From Jannaschia sp. Os4 (lineage in GTDB: Bacteria > Pseudomonadota > Alphaproteobacteria > Rhodobacterales > Rhodobacteraceae): a stretch of DNA of 64,000 nucleotides. The DNA lies in contig NZ_JAFCAR010000001.1 of NCBI RefSeq assembly GCF_016820245.1, forward strand, positions 496,001 through 560,000, given 5' to 3'. Made by a program: the position numbers and the translations under genes. Below, in pieces: positions 37,586 through 46,085 of the stretch. The notes below the pieces were generated by a model, which did not search any database, was not told the DNA's origin, and worked only from the letters and a program-made list of their open reading frames with translations. Every line of letters begins with the position of its first letter. Position 1 is the stretch's first letter.

Positions 37586-37966
37586 GTGACGCACCGCTCC
37601 CGCCTCGGCGTGGTCGTCATCGACTGCGAGACGGACGACCTGTCCGCGCCGCTGGCCTTCTGGTCCGCCGCGCTCGGGCTGGAGGGCCGGATCGACGCGC
37701 GGGGCAAGTACGCGACCTTCGCCGACGCCGAGGGCTATCCGAGGCTGCTGCTGCAGGCCGTGGACCACGCGCCCCGCGTCCATCTCGACGTCGAGACCGA
37801 CGACCAAGAGGCCGAGCGCGCCCGGCTGGAGCGGCTGGGCGCCACCGTCGTGGACCGCTGCGACCACGGCTGGATCGTCATGGAGGCCCCGACGGGCCAC
37901 CGCTTCTGCCTCGTGAACCCGCAGACGAACGACTTCCCGGGGCACGCCCCGGTCTGGGAGGACTGA
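37586..37966 (+). CDS. VOC/glyoxalase-like domain protein
   Basis: Single vicinal-oxygen-chelate domain of 126 residues. The beta-alpha-beta-beta-beta modules are visible as LGVVVIDCETDDLSAPLAFW, YATFADAEGYPRLLLQAV, VHLDVETDDQEAERARLERL and WIVMEAPTGHRFCLVNPQ. This is the form usually annotated glyoxalase-like (Glyoxalase_6). Substrate unknown. The start is GTG 37586. It ends 2 bases before the livM start, so the two are cotranscribed and perhaps translationally coupled. Confidence 0.82.
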   Translation: MTHRSRLGVVVIDCETDDLSAPLAFWSAALGLEGRIDARGKYATFADAEGYPRLLLQAVDHAPRVHLDVETDDQEAERARLERLGATVVDRCDHGWIVMEAPTGHRFCLVNPQTNDFPGHAPVWED

Positions 37967-37968
37967 CC

Positions 37969-39045
37969 TTGCTCTACCGTGAAGCCGGCGACTTCAAGAC
38001 GTCCTACGCCAAGGACGACCAGACCTTCCCGCTGGCCTTCGACCGGCGCGCCTACTGGGCGCTGCTGCTCGTCGCGGCGGTGGCGCTGCCGTTCCTCGTG
38101 ACGGACTACTGGGCCAACGCCTTCCTCGTGCCGTTCCTGATCTACGCCATCGCGGCGCTCGGGCTGAACATCCTGACGGGCTATTGCGGGCAGGTCAGCC
38201 TCGGGACGGGCGGGTTCATGGCCGTCGGTGCCTACGCCTCCTACAAGCTGATGACGGCCTTCCCGTGGATGGACATGATCTCCGTCACGCTGCTGTCGGG
38301 GCTGGTCACGGCCGCCGTCTGCGTGCTGTTCGGCCTGCCGTCCCTGCGGATCAAGGGCTTCTACCTCGCGGTGGCCACGCTCGCCGCGCAGTTCTTCCTC
38401 GTCTGGCTCTTCAACCGGGTGGGGTGGTTCTACAACTACTCCGCCTCGGGCCAGATCAACGCGCCGGTGCGCGAGCTGTTCGGCATCCCCGTCACCGGGC
38501 CCTCGGTGGCGGCGTCGACGCAGTACCTGTTCTGCCTCGGTTTCGTGGTGGTGCTGGCGTGGGTCGCGCGCAACCTGACGCGCGGCGCGCTGGGGCGGCA
38601 GTGGATGGCCATCCGCGACATGGACATCGCCGCCGAGATCATCGGGGTGAACCCGCTGCGCTCCAAGCTGACGGCCTTCGCGGTGTCGGGCTTCTTCGTC
38701 GGCGTGTCGGGCGGGCTGTTCTTCACCATCTACCTCGGCGCGGTCGAGGTGGGCGAGGTGTTCGGCATCCAGAAGTCCTTCCTCGTGCTCTTCATGGTGA
38801 TCATCGGGGGCTTGGGCAGCATCCTCGGCTCCTTCCTCGGCGCGGCCTTCCTCGTGCTGCTGCCGGTGGTGCTCAAGCTGGTGGGCGTCGACCTGCTGGG
38901 CTGGCCCACCGACATCGTGGCGCACCTGAACCTCGTGATCGTGGGCGCGCTGATCGTCATGTTCCTGATCGTCGAGCCGCACGGGCTGGCCCAGCTCTGG
39001 CGCCTGACCAAGGAGAAGCTGCGCCTCTGGCCGTTCCCGCACTAG
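37969..39045 (+). CDS. livM: Branched-chain-type ABC transporter permease (LivM-like)
   Basis: Second permease of the transporter, 358 residues. Family marks are AIAALGLNILTGYCGQVSLG (about residues 58-77), GFYLAVATLAAQFF, the EAA-like loop GRQWMAIRDMDIAAEIIGVN and FLIVEPHGLAQLW at the C-terminus. The start is probably TTG 37969 (LYREAGDFKTSYAKDDQTF), because those residues are conserved in relatives. No nearby ATG would keep them. About eight to ten hydrophobic segments follow. It forms the channel together with LivH at 36.1 kb. Confidence 0.93.
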   Translation: MLYREAGDFKTSYAKDDQTFPLAFDRRAYWALLLVAAVALPFLVTDYWANAFLVPFLIYAIAALGLNILTGYCGQVSLGTGGFMAVGAYASYKLMTAFPWMDMISVTLLSGLVTAAVCVLFGLPSLRIKGFYLAVATLAAQFFLVWLFNRVGWFYNYSASGQINAPVRELFGIPVTGPSVAASTQYLFCLGFVVVLAWVARNLTRGALGRQWMAIRDMDIAAEIIGVNPLRSKLTAFAVSGFFVGVSGGLFFTIYLGAVEVGEVFGIQKSFLVLFMVIIGGLGSILGSFLGAAFLVLLPVVLKLVGVDLLGWPTDIVAHLNLVIVGALIVMFLIVEPHGLAQLWRLTKEKLRLWPFPH

Positions 39046-39052
39046 AGGGTCG

Positions 39053-39277
39053 ATGACGCGACCCCCAGCCTCTCCCCGGGAGCGCTTCCTCTACGAAGCC
39101 TGCACCGTCTACGGGTTCTGCCTTCCGCCCGGGGACCAAGCGAAGGTTCTGGCGGCGGACGCGGCGGATCCGGCCACTCTCGTGGATATGGTCATCCTTC
39201 TGGAGGGGCTTGAGCCGTCGGTCTGCCGGTGGCGTGACGACCTGCTGGAAGCTGCTAGGCGGTGCGGCCTCGACTAG
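39053..39277 (+). CDS. Small hypothetical protein, 74 residues
   Basis: Compact helical-looking protein beginning MTRPPASPRERFLYEACTVY and ending CRWRDDLLEAARRCGLD. Hydrophobic and charged residues alternate in a helix-friendly way (PATLVDMVILLEGLEPSV). A GAGG lies 8 bases before the ATG, and the gene starts 8 bases after livM, so it is probably cotranscribed. No family recognised, and no signal peptide. Confidence 0.5.
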   Translation: MTRPPASPRERFLYEACTVYGFCLPPGDQAKVLAADAADPATLVDMVILLEGLEPSVCRWRDDLLEAARRCGLD

Positions 39278-39331
39278 GACAAGGCGCGCCGGACGAACGG
39301 TGCGCCCGGCGCGATACGACCGCGCAGCGGT

Positions 39332-39470
39332 CCGCGCATCGCCGGGCCGCCCCCCGGCCCGGCGATACTGGGCCGACGGCGCACCGCCGGGGCGTCGTGC
39401 GGGGGTGAGGGATAAAGCGCCCCGCCTCGCCGTACCATCGCCGCGCCACGGCCCGCCGACGCGCTGGGTC
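39332..39470 (+). repeat. Dispersed repeat, copy A (about 140 bp)
   Basis: Begins CCGCGCATCGCCGGGCCG and includes GGGGTGAGGGATAAAGCGC and CGCCGCGCCACGGCCC. The same blocks occur in the same order and orientation at 54120-54272, with a few indels in between. It occupies the 279-base space between a small gene and the binding-protein gene. It contains a short internal hairpin (GCCGGG..CCCGGC). It has no coding potential of its own that is shared in frame by both copies. Confidence 0.75.
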
Positions 39471-39556
39471 GCGACCCCCTTCCCATCCTCTCCCGACTCG
39501 CTAACCTCGCCGCCATCCGGGGCACGGGGAGGTGCCCCCCACAGGGAGAGACAACC

Positions 39557-40834
39557 ATGAAACTCGGCACCCTCGCCGTCGCGGCCATCTGCGCCGCCGC
39601 CCCCGCCGCCGCGGACCTCGTGTTCCCGTCGCTGTCGTACCGCACCGGCCCCTACGCCGCCGGCGGCATCCCCTTCGCGGACGGCTACGCGGACTACTTC
39701 ACGCTCCTCAACGAGCGCGACGGCGGCATCGGCGGGGTCGAGACCCGCGTGCTGGAGTGCGAGACGGGCTACAACACCGAGAAGGGCGTCGAGTGCTACG
39801 AGTCGACCAAGGGTGAGGGCTCCCTCGTCTACCAGCCGCTCTCGACCGGCATCACCTATCAGCTGATCCCCAAGACCGCCGCCGACGGCATCCCGCTCCA
39901 CACGATGGGCTACGGCCGGACCTCCGCCGCCAACGGCGCGGTGTTCAACAACGTGTTCAACTACCCCGGCACCTACTGGGACTCGGCCTCCGTGATCGTG
40001 AACCACATCATGGACCAGGAGGGCGGCGACCTTTCGGGCAAGAAGATCGCGCTGGTCTACCACAACTCCGCCTACGGCAAGGAGCCGATCCGCACCCTCG
40101 AGGACCTGTCGGCGAAGCACGGCTTCGAGCTGACGCTGCTGCCGATCGACCATCCGGGCCAGGAGCAGAAGTCCCAGTGGCTGCAGATCCGGCGCGAGCG
40201 CCCGGACTACGTGGTGATGTGGGGCTGGGGCGTGATGAACCAGGTCGCCATCCAGGAGGCCGCCAACATCCGCTTCCCGATGGACAAGTTCATCGGCAAC
40301 TGGTGGGCCGGCTCCGAGAACGACGTGCGCCCGGTGGGCGAGGCGGCGGACGGCTACAAGTCGCTGGCCATGCACAACGTGGGCGACGACTTCCCGGTCT
40401 ACGCCGACCTCGAGGAGCACGTCTACGGACCCGGCCTCGCGGCGGGCGCGGGCGACCAGGCGGGCACCGTCCTCTACAACCGCGGCATGTACGCGGCCAT
40501 GCTCGCCGCCGAGGCGGTGAAGAAGGCGCAGGAGATCCACGGCGAGGCCGACATCACCCCCGCGATGATGCGCGACGGGATGGAGGCGCTGTCGGTCGAC
40601 GACGCGCTGATGGAGAGCCTCGGGATGCCCAACTTCGGGCCGACCTTCTCCGTCTCGTGCGAGAACCACGGCGGGTCGGGCCAAGCCAAGATCCAGCAGT
40701 GGGACGCGTCCGCAGGCGAGTGGACCGTCATCACCGACTGGATCAGCCCCGACGCCGAGGTGATCGCCCCGCTGATCGAGGAGGACTCGGCCGCCTACGC
40801 CGCCGAGAACGGCATCGAGCCGGGCTGCTCCTGA
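39557..40834 (+). CDS. ABC transporter periplasmic substrate-binding protein (Liv/amide type)
   Basis: Periplasmic type I binding protein, 425 residues, with a signal peptide (MKLGTLAVAAICAAAPAAAD, cleavage after AAA). The mature start LVFPSLSYRTGPYAAGGIPF differs from LivJ and is typical of binding proteins in cassettes with AMP ligases. Other parts include DGGIGGVETRVLECETGYN, GKKIALVYHNSAYGKEP and VVMWGWGVMNQVAIQEAA. Mature cysteines occur in ECETGYNTEKGVECYE and SCENHGG. The ligand is not known; aromatic or aliphatic acids are plausible given the two flanking CoA-ligase genes. It is followed by a strong hairpin. Confidence 0.9.
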   Translation: MKLGTLAVAAICAAAPAAADLVFPSLSYRTGPYAAGGIPFADGYADYFTLLNERDGGIGGVETRVLECETGYNTEKGVECYESTKGEGSLVYQPLSTGITYQLIPKTAADGIPLHTMGYGRTSAANGAVFNNVFNYPGTYWDSASVIVNHIMDQEGGDLSGKKIALVYHNSAYGKEPIRTLEDLSAKHGFELTLLPIDHPGQEQKSQWLQIRRERPDYVVMWGWGVMNQVAIQEAANIRFPMDKFIGNWWAGSENDVRPVGEAADGYKSLAMHNVGDDFPVYADLEEHVYGPGLAAGAGDQAGTVLYNRGMYAAMLAAEAVKKAQEIHGEADITPAMMRDGMEALSVDDALMESLGMPNFGPTFSVSCENHGGSGQAKIQQWDASAGEWTVITDWISPDAEVIAPLIEEDSAAYAAENGIEPGCS

Positions 40835-40841
40835 CGCCCTT

Positions 40842-40869
40842 CGGGCCGCCCTCCCCGGAGGGCGGCCCG
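40842..40869 (+). terminator. Strong hairpin after the binding-protein gene
   Basis: A perfect 12-bp stem CGGGCCGCCCTC/GAGGGCGGCCCG with a 4-base loop starts 7 bases after the stop codon, without a T-run. In transporter operons such hairpins often protect the abundant binding-protein mRNA from 3' decay as well as reducing read-through. Confidence 0.6.
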
Positions 40870-40893
40870 TCCCACGGACCCGGAGGCCCGGCC

Positions 40894-42096
40894 ATGCGCC
40901 GCATCGTGCCGCTCCTGCTCCTCGCGCTCTCGGCCTGCGCGCTCGACCGGCCCGAGGGCCTCTCCTGCCCCAGCCTCCCAGTCGACGCGCCCGCGCCCGT
41001 GCTCTCCAGCCAGTCCGAGGGCGGGGACGTGCTGGAGGCGACGACCAACAGCATGATCGCCGCCATCGAGGCCGAGGCGCCCGCCGCCCGTGCGATCCCC
41101 ACGCCGCAGGTGCGCCGCGCGCCCGCCGCCCCGCCCATCACGCTGCGCATCGTGACCCTCTCGGCGGGCGGCCAGTACGGCGCGTTCGGCGCGGGCGTGC
41201 TGCGCGGCTGGTCCGAGGCGCCGGGCGGACGCCCGACCTTCGACGTGGTGACCGGCGTCAGCGCGGGCGCCATCCTCGCGCCCATCGCCTTCGCCGGACC
41301 GGAGTTCGACGGCGCGCTCGACTTCTACCGCGGGCTGGACGCCGACCGCGTGTCGCGCGGGCGGTTCCTTCCCGCGCTCCTGCGCGCGCCCTCGCTGCGC
41401 GACGCGTCCCCGCTGCGCGCCTTCCTCGCCCGCGCGCTCTCGCCCGCGCTCGTCTCCGCGATCGCGGCGCGCCACGCGCAGGGCGACCGGCTGCTCGTGG
41501 CCGCGACCAACCTCGACACGACGGCGGGCGAGGTGTTCGACCTCGGCGCGGGCACGGCGGACGGCGCGCCCTGCCTCGCGGCCGCGATGCAGGCCTCGGC
41601 GGCCATCCCCGGCGTCCTGCCGCCCGTCGCCATCGACGGCGCCCTCTACGCGGACGGGGGCCTGCGGGAGCAGGTGTTCTTCCAAGCCATCGACACCGCC
41701 CGCGCCCGCATCGCCCGCGAAACGGGGCGCGAGGTGCGCGTGGAGGCCTTCCTCGTCGTGAACGGCGCGCTCGTCCCGCCGCAGGCCCCGGTGGAGGACC
41801 GGCTGCTCTCCTACATCGGGCGGGCCGTGGAGACCTTGGCCGACGAGGTGCTGCGCGACTCGATCCTCGACGCGGTGCGCTTCGCCGAGGGGCGGCCCGG
41901 CTGGACGCTGCGCGGGCTGGCGGCGCAGGACGTCGACCTGTCGCCCTGCCTCGCGCCCGGCGAGGGGACGCCGACCGGCACCTTCGACCCCTGCGTGACC
42001 CGCGTGCTGTTCGACCACGGGCGCGGGATCGGGCGGGGGCTGCCGAACGGCTTCCTGTCGGCGGCGGACCTGCGTAGGCTCGCGGCGGAACTCTGA
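40894..42096 (+). CDS. Patatin-like phospholipase, predicted lipoprotein
   Basis: Predicted serine acyl hydrolase of 400 residues. The N-terminus MRRIVPLLLLALSACALDRP has a lipobox (LSAC), so the protein is probably lipid-anchored. The oxyanion loop is TLSAGGQYGAFGAGVLRGW. The nucleophile elbow is GVSAG (in VVTGVSAGAILAPI, about residue 125), and the catalytic Asp lies in DGALYADGGLREQVFF. No DGR/K is needed in this DGG variant. CGGAGG precedes the ATG. It lies between the binding-protein and livF genes on the same strand but has no obvious role in transport. Ends 11 bases before livF. Confidence 0.88.
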   Translation: MRRIVPLLLLALSACALDRPEGLSCPSLPVDAPAPVLSSQSEGGDVLEATTNSMIAAIEAEAPAARAIPTPQVRRAPAAPPITLRIVTLSAGGQYGAFGAGVLRGWSEAPGGRPTFDVVTGVSAGAILAPIAFAGPEFDGALDFYRGLDADRVSRGRFLPALLRAPSLRDASPLRAFLARALSPALVSAIAARHAQGDRLLVAATNLDTTAGEVFDLGAGTADGAPCLAAAMQASAAIPGVLPPVAIDGALYADGGLREQVFFQAIDTARARIARETGREVRVEAFLVVNGALVPPQAPVEDRLLSYIGRAVETLADEVLRDSILDAVRFAEGRPGWTLRGLAAQDVDLSPCLAPGEGTPTGTFDPCVTRVLFDHGRGIGRGLPNGFLSAADLRRLAAEL

Positions 42097-42107
42097 GGGA
42101 GGGGACC

Positions 42108-42953
42108 ATGCTGGACGCCAAGCCGGACGCCGACGCGACCGCCACGCAGGGCGAGGCCCTGCTGGAGGTCAACAACATCGAGGTGATCTACAACCACGTC
42201 ATCCTCGTGCTGAAGGGCGTGTCGCTCTCGGTGCCCAAGGGCGGGATCACCGCGCTCCTGGGCGGCAACGGCGCGGGCAAGTCGACCACGCTCAAGTCGA
42301 TCTCGAACCTCCTGCGCTCCGAGCGGGGCGAGGTGACGAAGGGCTCGATCCTCTACCGCGGCCAGCGCATCCAGGACCTGACGCCCGCCGACCTCGTGGA
42401 GAAGGGCGTGATCCAAGTGATGGAGGGGCGCCACTGCTTCGAGCACCTCACCGTCGAGGAGAACCTGCTGACCGGCGCCTACACCCGCCGCGACGGGGGC
42501 CGCGCGACGAAGGACGACCTCGAGATGGTCTACGAGTACTTCCCCCGCCTCAAGGAGCGGCGGGCCTCGCAGGCGGGCTACACCTCGGGCGGGGAGCAGC
42601 AGATGTGCGCCATCGGGCGCGCGCTGATGTCCCGCCCCGAGACGATCCTCCTGGACGAGCCGTCGATGGGCCTCGCGCCCCAGCTGGTCGAGCAGATCTT
42701 CGGCATCGTGAAGCGGCTGAACGAGGAGCAGGGCGTGACCTTCCTCTTGGCCGAGCAGAACACCAACGTCGCGCTCCGCTTCGCGCATCACGGCTACATC
42801 CTCGAATCGGGGCGCATCGTCATGGAGGGGCCGGCGGCGGAACTGCGCGAGAACCCCGACGTGAAGGAGTTCTACCTCGGCATGTCCGAGGAGGGGCGGA
42901 AGTCGTTCCGCGACGTGCGCTCCTACCGGCGGCGCAAGCGCTGGCTGTCGTAG
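42108..42953 (+). CDS. livF: Branched-chain-type ABC transporter ATP-binding protein (LivF-like)
   Basis: Second ATPase of the transporter, 281 residues. Walker A is ALLGGNGAGKSTTLKSISN, signature TSGGEQQMCAIGRALM, and Walker B TILLDEPSMGLAPQLVEQIF. The segment GVIQVMEGRHCFEHLTVEEN is typical of LivF from cassettes with acyl-CoA ligases. The C-terminus is unusually basic (RSYRRRKRWLS). It completes the set with LivG, LivH, LivM and the binding protein. Confidence 0.94.
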   Translation: MLDAKPDADATATQGEALLEVNNIEVIYNHVILVLKGVSLSVPKGGITALLGGNGAGKSTTLKSISNLLRSERGEVTKGSILYRGQRIQDLTPADLVEKGVIQVMEGRHCFEHLTVEENLLTGAYTRRDGGRATKDDLEMVYEYFPRLKERRASQAGYTSGGEQQMCAIGRALMSRPETILLDEPSMGLAPQLVEQIFGIVKRLNEEQGVTFLLAEQNTNVALRFAHHGYILESGRIVMEGPAAELRENPDVKEFYLGMSEEGRKSFRDVRSYRRRKRWLS

Positions 42954-42983
42954 GGACCGCACGCCCGCGGCGTCCGATCCGCC

Positions 42984-42998
42984 GGGGGCGTCGCCCCC
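42984..42998. terminator. GC hairpin between convergent genes
   Basis: GGGGGC/GCCCCC with loop GTC, followed on the plus strand by TGGGGAAATTT, between livF and the convergent CBS-domain gene. Read on the minus strand it carries GAAATTTCCC then GGGGGCG.CGCCCCC, the same layout as the element at 15.94-15.97 kb. A bidirectional end of transcription is likely. Confidence 0.5.
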
Positions 42999-43055
42999 TG
43001 GGGAAATTTCAGGGACACCGAATGGGCCGGACGAGTCCGCCGACGCCGCGCGGCG

Positions 43056-44072
43056 CTAGGTCGCCCGCCGCTGGCGCGCCACCTCCCGCAGGTCCGCGTC
43101 GGTGTCGTGCTCGTCCATGATCTCGGCGCCGATCAGCGTCTCCATCACGTCCTCCATCGTCACCAGCCCCGCCGTGCCGCCGTAGTCGTCCTCGACCAGC
43201 GCGACGTGGGTGTCCCCTTCGAGGAAGAGGTCGAACAGCGCGTCGAGGTCCATCCCCTCCGGCACGCGCGGCAGGTCGCGCGCGAACTCGCCCACGGTGC
43301 GCTCCCCCTCGCCGCGCAGGGCGGCCAGCAGCAGCTCCCGCGTCAGGACGAAGCCGCGCACCTCGTCCAGCGAGTCGCCGGTGACGGGGAGCCGGGAGTA
43401 GGGGAAGGCCTCGCGCTCGGCAACCACGTCGGCCACGGTCGCGTCCGCCGACAGATGCTCGACCACCGTGCGGGGCGTCATCACCTCGCGCGCCGCGGTC
43501 TCGGGCAGGCGGAAGAGGTTGGACACGATCCGCGTCTCGTCCTCCTCGATCACGCCGAGGCGCTGGCCCGCCGTGGTCAGCGCCGTGATCTCCTCGCGCG
43601 AGACCTCCTCGCCCGAATGGCCCCGCGTCAGCAGCTTGGTCAACCATTGCGACATCCACACCAGCGGAAGCTGCGCCCAGATCAGGATCGGCAGCACCCG
43701 CACCGCGAAGGGCGCGAGCCCCCGCCAGTAGGTCGCGCCCAGCGTCTTGGGCACGATCTCCGACAGCACGAGGATGCCCAGCGTCAGCACCGCCGAGAAG
43801 ATGCCCACGCCCGCGTCGTCGAACACCACCGCCGCCTGCGCCCCCGCGCCGGTCGCGCCGACCGTGTGGGCGATGGTGTTGAGCGACAGGATCGCGGCGA
43901 GGGGGCGCTCGATGTCGGCGCGGAGCCTGCGCAGCTTGGCGGCGAGGTCGGGGCGCTCCGCCTCGGCGGCCTCGACGTAGGAGGGGGTGATCGACAGCAG
44001 CACCGCCTCGAGGATGGAGCACAGGAACGAGACCCCGATGGCGAGGACGACGAAGAGGATCAGCAGGGTCAT
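43056..44072 (-). CDS. CNNM/HlyC-CorC family membrane protein with CBS domains
   Basis: Integral membrane protein of 338 residues with a DUF21 transmembrane domain (MTLLILFVVLAIGVSFLCSI at the start, then further segments to about residue 165) and a cytosolic CBS pair (about residues 190-320). EVMTPRTVVEHLSAD and HVALVEDDYGGTAGLVTMED (in parts) are the typical CBS-pair landmarks. I chose the ATG at 44072, preceded by GAAGG, over the one at 44102. It stops soon after the second CBS domain and so lacks the CorC_HlyC C-terminal domain of many relatives. Related proteins affect Mg2+/Co2+ efflux. Confidence 0.88.
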   Translation of the reverse strand: MTLLILFVVLAIGVSFLCSILEAVLLSITPSYVEAAEAERPDLAAKLRRLRADIERPLAAILSLNTIAHTVGATGAGAQAAVVFDDAGVGIFSAVLTLGILVLSEIVPKTLGATYWRGLAPFAVRVLPILIWAQLPLVWMSQWLTKLLTRGHSGEEVSREEITALTTAGQRLGVIEEDETRIVSNLFRLPETAAREVMTPRTVVEHLSADATVADVVAEREAFPYSRLPVTGDSLDEVRGFVLTRELLLAALRGEGERTVGEFARDLPRVPEGMDLDALFDLFLEGDTHVALVEDDYGGTAGLVTMEDVMETLIGAEIMDEHDTDADLREVARQRRAT

Positions 44073-44155
44073 GGCGGCCTTCGGTCTGGTCTGGGGGGCC
44101 ATGTAGCACGGATGCGCCGCTTGCCTTCCCCTGGACGCCGCGCCACCTCCGGCCC

Positions 44156-44710
44156 ATGCGCGCCTTCGTCGGCCTCCCCGTCCCCGAGCCTTGGGTCACG
44201 CCGCTGATGCGGGCGCAGGCGCGCCTGCCCGGCGGGCGGCCCGTGGACGCGGACGACCTGCACGTCACGCTGGCCTTCCTCGACGACCAGCCCGAGCACC
44301 GGCTGGAGGCGCTGCACGACGCGCTGGAGGGCCGCGCCCTGCCCAGCGCGACGCTGACGCCCGCCGCCTACGTCCCCTTGGGCAAGCGGCCCAACCTCGT
44401 GGCGCTGGACCTTGCGCCCGACGCGGGGCTGGCGGCGCTGCGCGACCTCGTGCGCGGCTGCTGCCGCTCCGCCGGGATCGACCTGCCGCGCGAGCGCTTC
44501 CGCCCGCACGTCACGCTGGTCCGCTTCCCGGCCGCACGCCCCCCGTCCGGTCGGCTGCCCGCCGCGCTGGCGGGCCTCGGCGCCCCCGGGATGGCGCCCG
44601 CCCCCGCCGCGCAGGCGGTGCTCTGGTCGTCCACGTTGACTCCCGACGGGCCGATCTACGACCCTCTGGCGACCTATCCACTGGCCGCGCCCCCCGAGGT
44701 TCCCCGATGA
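44156..44710 (+). CDS. thpR: RNA 2',3'-cyclic phosphodiesterase
   Basis: 2H phosphoesterase of 184 residues that opens 2',3'-cyclic phosphates on RNA. The two catalytic HxTx motifs are DLHVTLAFLDDQPEH (about residue 40) and RPHVTLVRFPAARPP (about residue 120). The start MRAFVGLPVPEPWVTPL is typical of ThpR. It is divergent from the CBS-domain gene. Its stop overlaps the start of the next gene (ATGA). Confidence 0.93.
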   Translation: MRAFVGLPVPEPWVTPLMRAQARLPGGRPVDADDLHVTLAFLDDQPEHRLEALHDALEGRALPSATLTPAAYVPLGKRPNLVALDLAPDAGLAALRDLVRGCCRSAGIDLPRERFRPHVTLVRFPAARPPSGRLPAALAGLGAPGMAPAPAAQAVLWSSTLTPDGPIYDPLATYPLAAPPEVPR

Positions 44711-44994
44711 CCGAACGCATCCCCTGCCGAACGCCTGCCAACCCCGAGGGCGGCACGTCGAACATCCCCGCGTGGAAGTACGACGCCTTCGCCCGTGCCA
44801 TCCGCGCGGCGCTGGCCGACGGGCCGATGCGGCAGGCGGAGGTCAAGGACGCCGCCGCCGCCCACCTGACCGACGAGGAGCGCGCGGCGATGGGGTCGCT
44901 GGGCTGGCACGCGACCACGGTGCGCCTCGAGATGGAGGTGCGCGGCGACCTGCGCCGCCTGCCGGGGGCGCCGGTGCGGGTGGCGCTGCCCTAG
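44707..44994 (+). CDS. DUF6958-like small protein
   Basis: 95-residue protein of unknown function. Residues 15-45 (GGTSNIPAWKYDAFARAIRA) and 55-90 (LTDEERAAMGSLGWHATTVR, then LEMEVRGDLRRLPGAPVRV) give the pattern of a small winged-helix-like domain. The sequence resembles proteins labelled DUF6958 as I remember them; I cannot confirm this without a search. It overlaps thpR by 4 bases and is presumably cotranscribed with it. Confidence 0.6.
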   Translation: MTERIPCRTPANPEGGTSNIPAWKYDAFARAIRAALADGPMRQAEVKDAAAAHLTDEERAAMGSLGWHATTVRLEMEVRGDLRRLPGAPVRVALP

Positions 44995-45044
44995 GAGGGA
45001 ACCGCGCCTCGCCGGGCCCCGTTCCCCGGGCAGGAGGTGCGACG

Positions 45045-46085
45045 ATGATCAGGACCGGATTGGGCGCGCTCGCGCTGAGGACCGGACGGATGGTGGAGCG
45101 AGGGCTGGAGCGGATCGGCGACCGCCCCGACGACGCGCCCGTGCTCGACCCCTACATCGGCTACGCGACCCCCGAGGGCCTCGTGCTGCGCGCGCGCGTC
45201 CTGTCCCACCTGCGCCGGGCCGAGCCCAACCCCCGCCAGTCCAAGTGGACCAACCTCAGGCAGATGGCCTCCCTCTTCGTGACCGACGAGGTGTCGGGCG
45301 TCCCCGTCTCCGCGCGCGGCATGACCGCGACCTCGGACGCCGAGGGCTACGTCACCCTCACCGTCCCGCGCGCCGACGGCGAGAGCGGGTGGATCGACGT
45401 CGAGGCGACGGTGGGCGGCCCCACCGGAGGTGCCTCGGCCCTCTGCCCCGTCCGGGTGCCGCCCGCGTCGGCAGAGCACATCGTGATCTCGGACGTGGAC
45501 GACACGATGATCCGCACCGGCGCCCACAGCCTCGCCAAGAACCTCTGGACCACCTTCACCGGCTCGGCGCTCACGCGGGAATGGCACGAGGACGCCCCCG
45601 CGCTGATGGACGCGCTGGCCGAGGGCGGGCGCAACCCGGTCTTCTACGTCTCCTCCTCGCCGTGGAACCTGCACCAGTTCCTCGAGACGCTGCTGTTCGA
45701 GCGGGCGGGCCTGCCACGCGGGCCGATGTTCCTGCGCGACCTCGGCGTGACGGAGGACGGGGTGGGCCAGTCCCATCTGGGGCACAAGGCGACCGCCATC
45801 GACACGATCCTCGCGGCGAACCCGGACCTGCCCTGCTACCTGCTGGGCGACACGGGCCAGAAGGACAGCGCCGTCTACCTCGCCGCCGCGCGCCGCCATC
45901 CCGGGCGCATCCGGGGCGTGGCGCTGCGCGAGCCCGCCGAGGGCGTGTCGGGCGACGACGCCGACGAGATCGCCGCGCTGGAAGGGCTGGACGTGCCCGT
46001 CTGGCACGGTCCATCCCTTGCGGGTGCCGCGAGCCTGTGGGGGATGCATGAGCCACTACGACGACCTGGAGACGCAGTCGCCTGA
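45045..46085 (+). CDS. App1-type phosphatase domain protein (DUF2183)
   Basis: Predicted HAD-like phosphatase of 346 residues. CAGGAGGTGCGACG precedes the ATG, an ideal ribosome-binding site. Residues 30-140 form a beta-rich region (YIGYATPEGLVLRARVLSH, VSGVPVSARGMTATSDAEGY). The catalytic domain starts at HIVISDVDDTMIRTGAHSL (about residue 150; DxDxT motif) and continues with PVFYVSSSPWNLHQFLETLL and LPCYLLGDTGQKDSAVY. The family contains yeast App1 phosphatidate phosphatase; the bacterial substrate is not known. Its 3' end overlaps the following ligase gene by 38 bases. Confidence 0.88.
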   Translation: MIRTGLGALALRTGRMVERGLERIGDRPDDAPVLDPYIGYATPEGLVLRARVLSHLRRAEPNPRQSKWTNLRQMASLFVTDEVSGVPVSARGMTATSDAEGYVTLTVPRADGESGWIDVEATVGGPTGGASALCPVRVPPASAEHIVISDVDDTMIRTGAHSLAKNLWTTFTGSALTREWHEDAPALMDALAEGGRNPVFYVSSSPWNLHQFLETLLFERAGLPRGPMFLRDLGVTEDGVGQSHLGHKATAIDTILAANPDLPCYLLGDTGQKDSAVYLAAARRHPGRIRGVALREPAEGVSGDDADEIAALEGLDVPVWHGPSLAGAASLWGMHEPLRRPGDAVA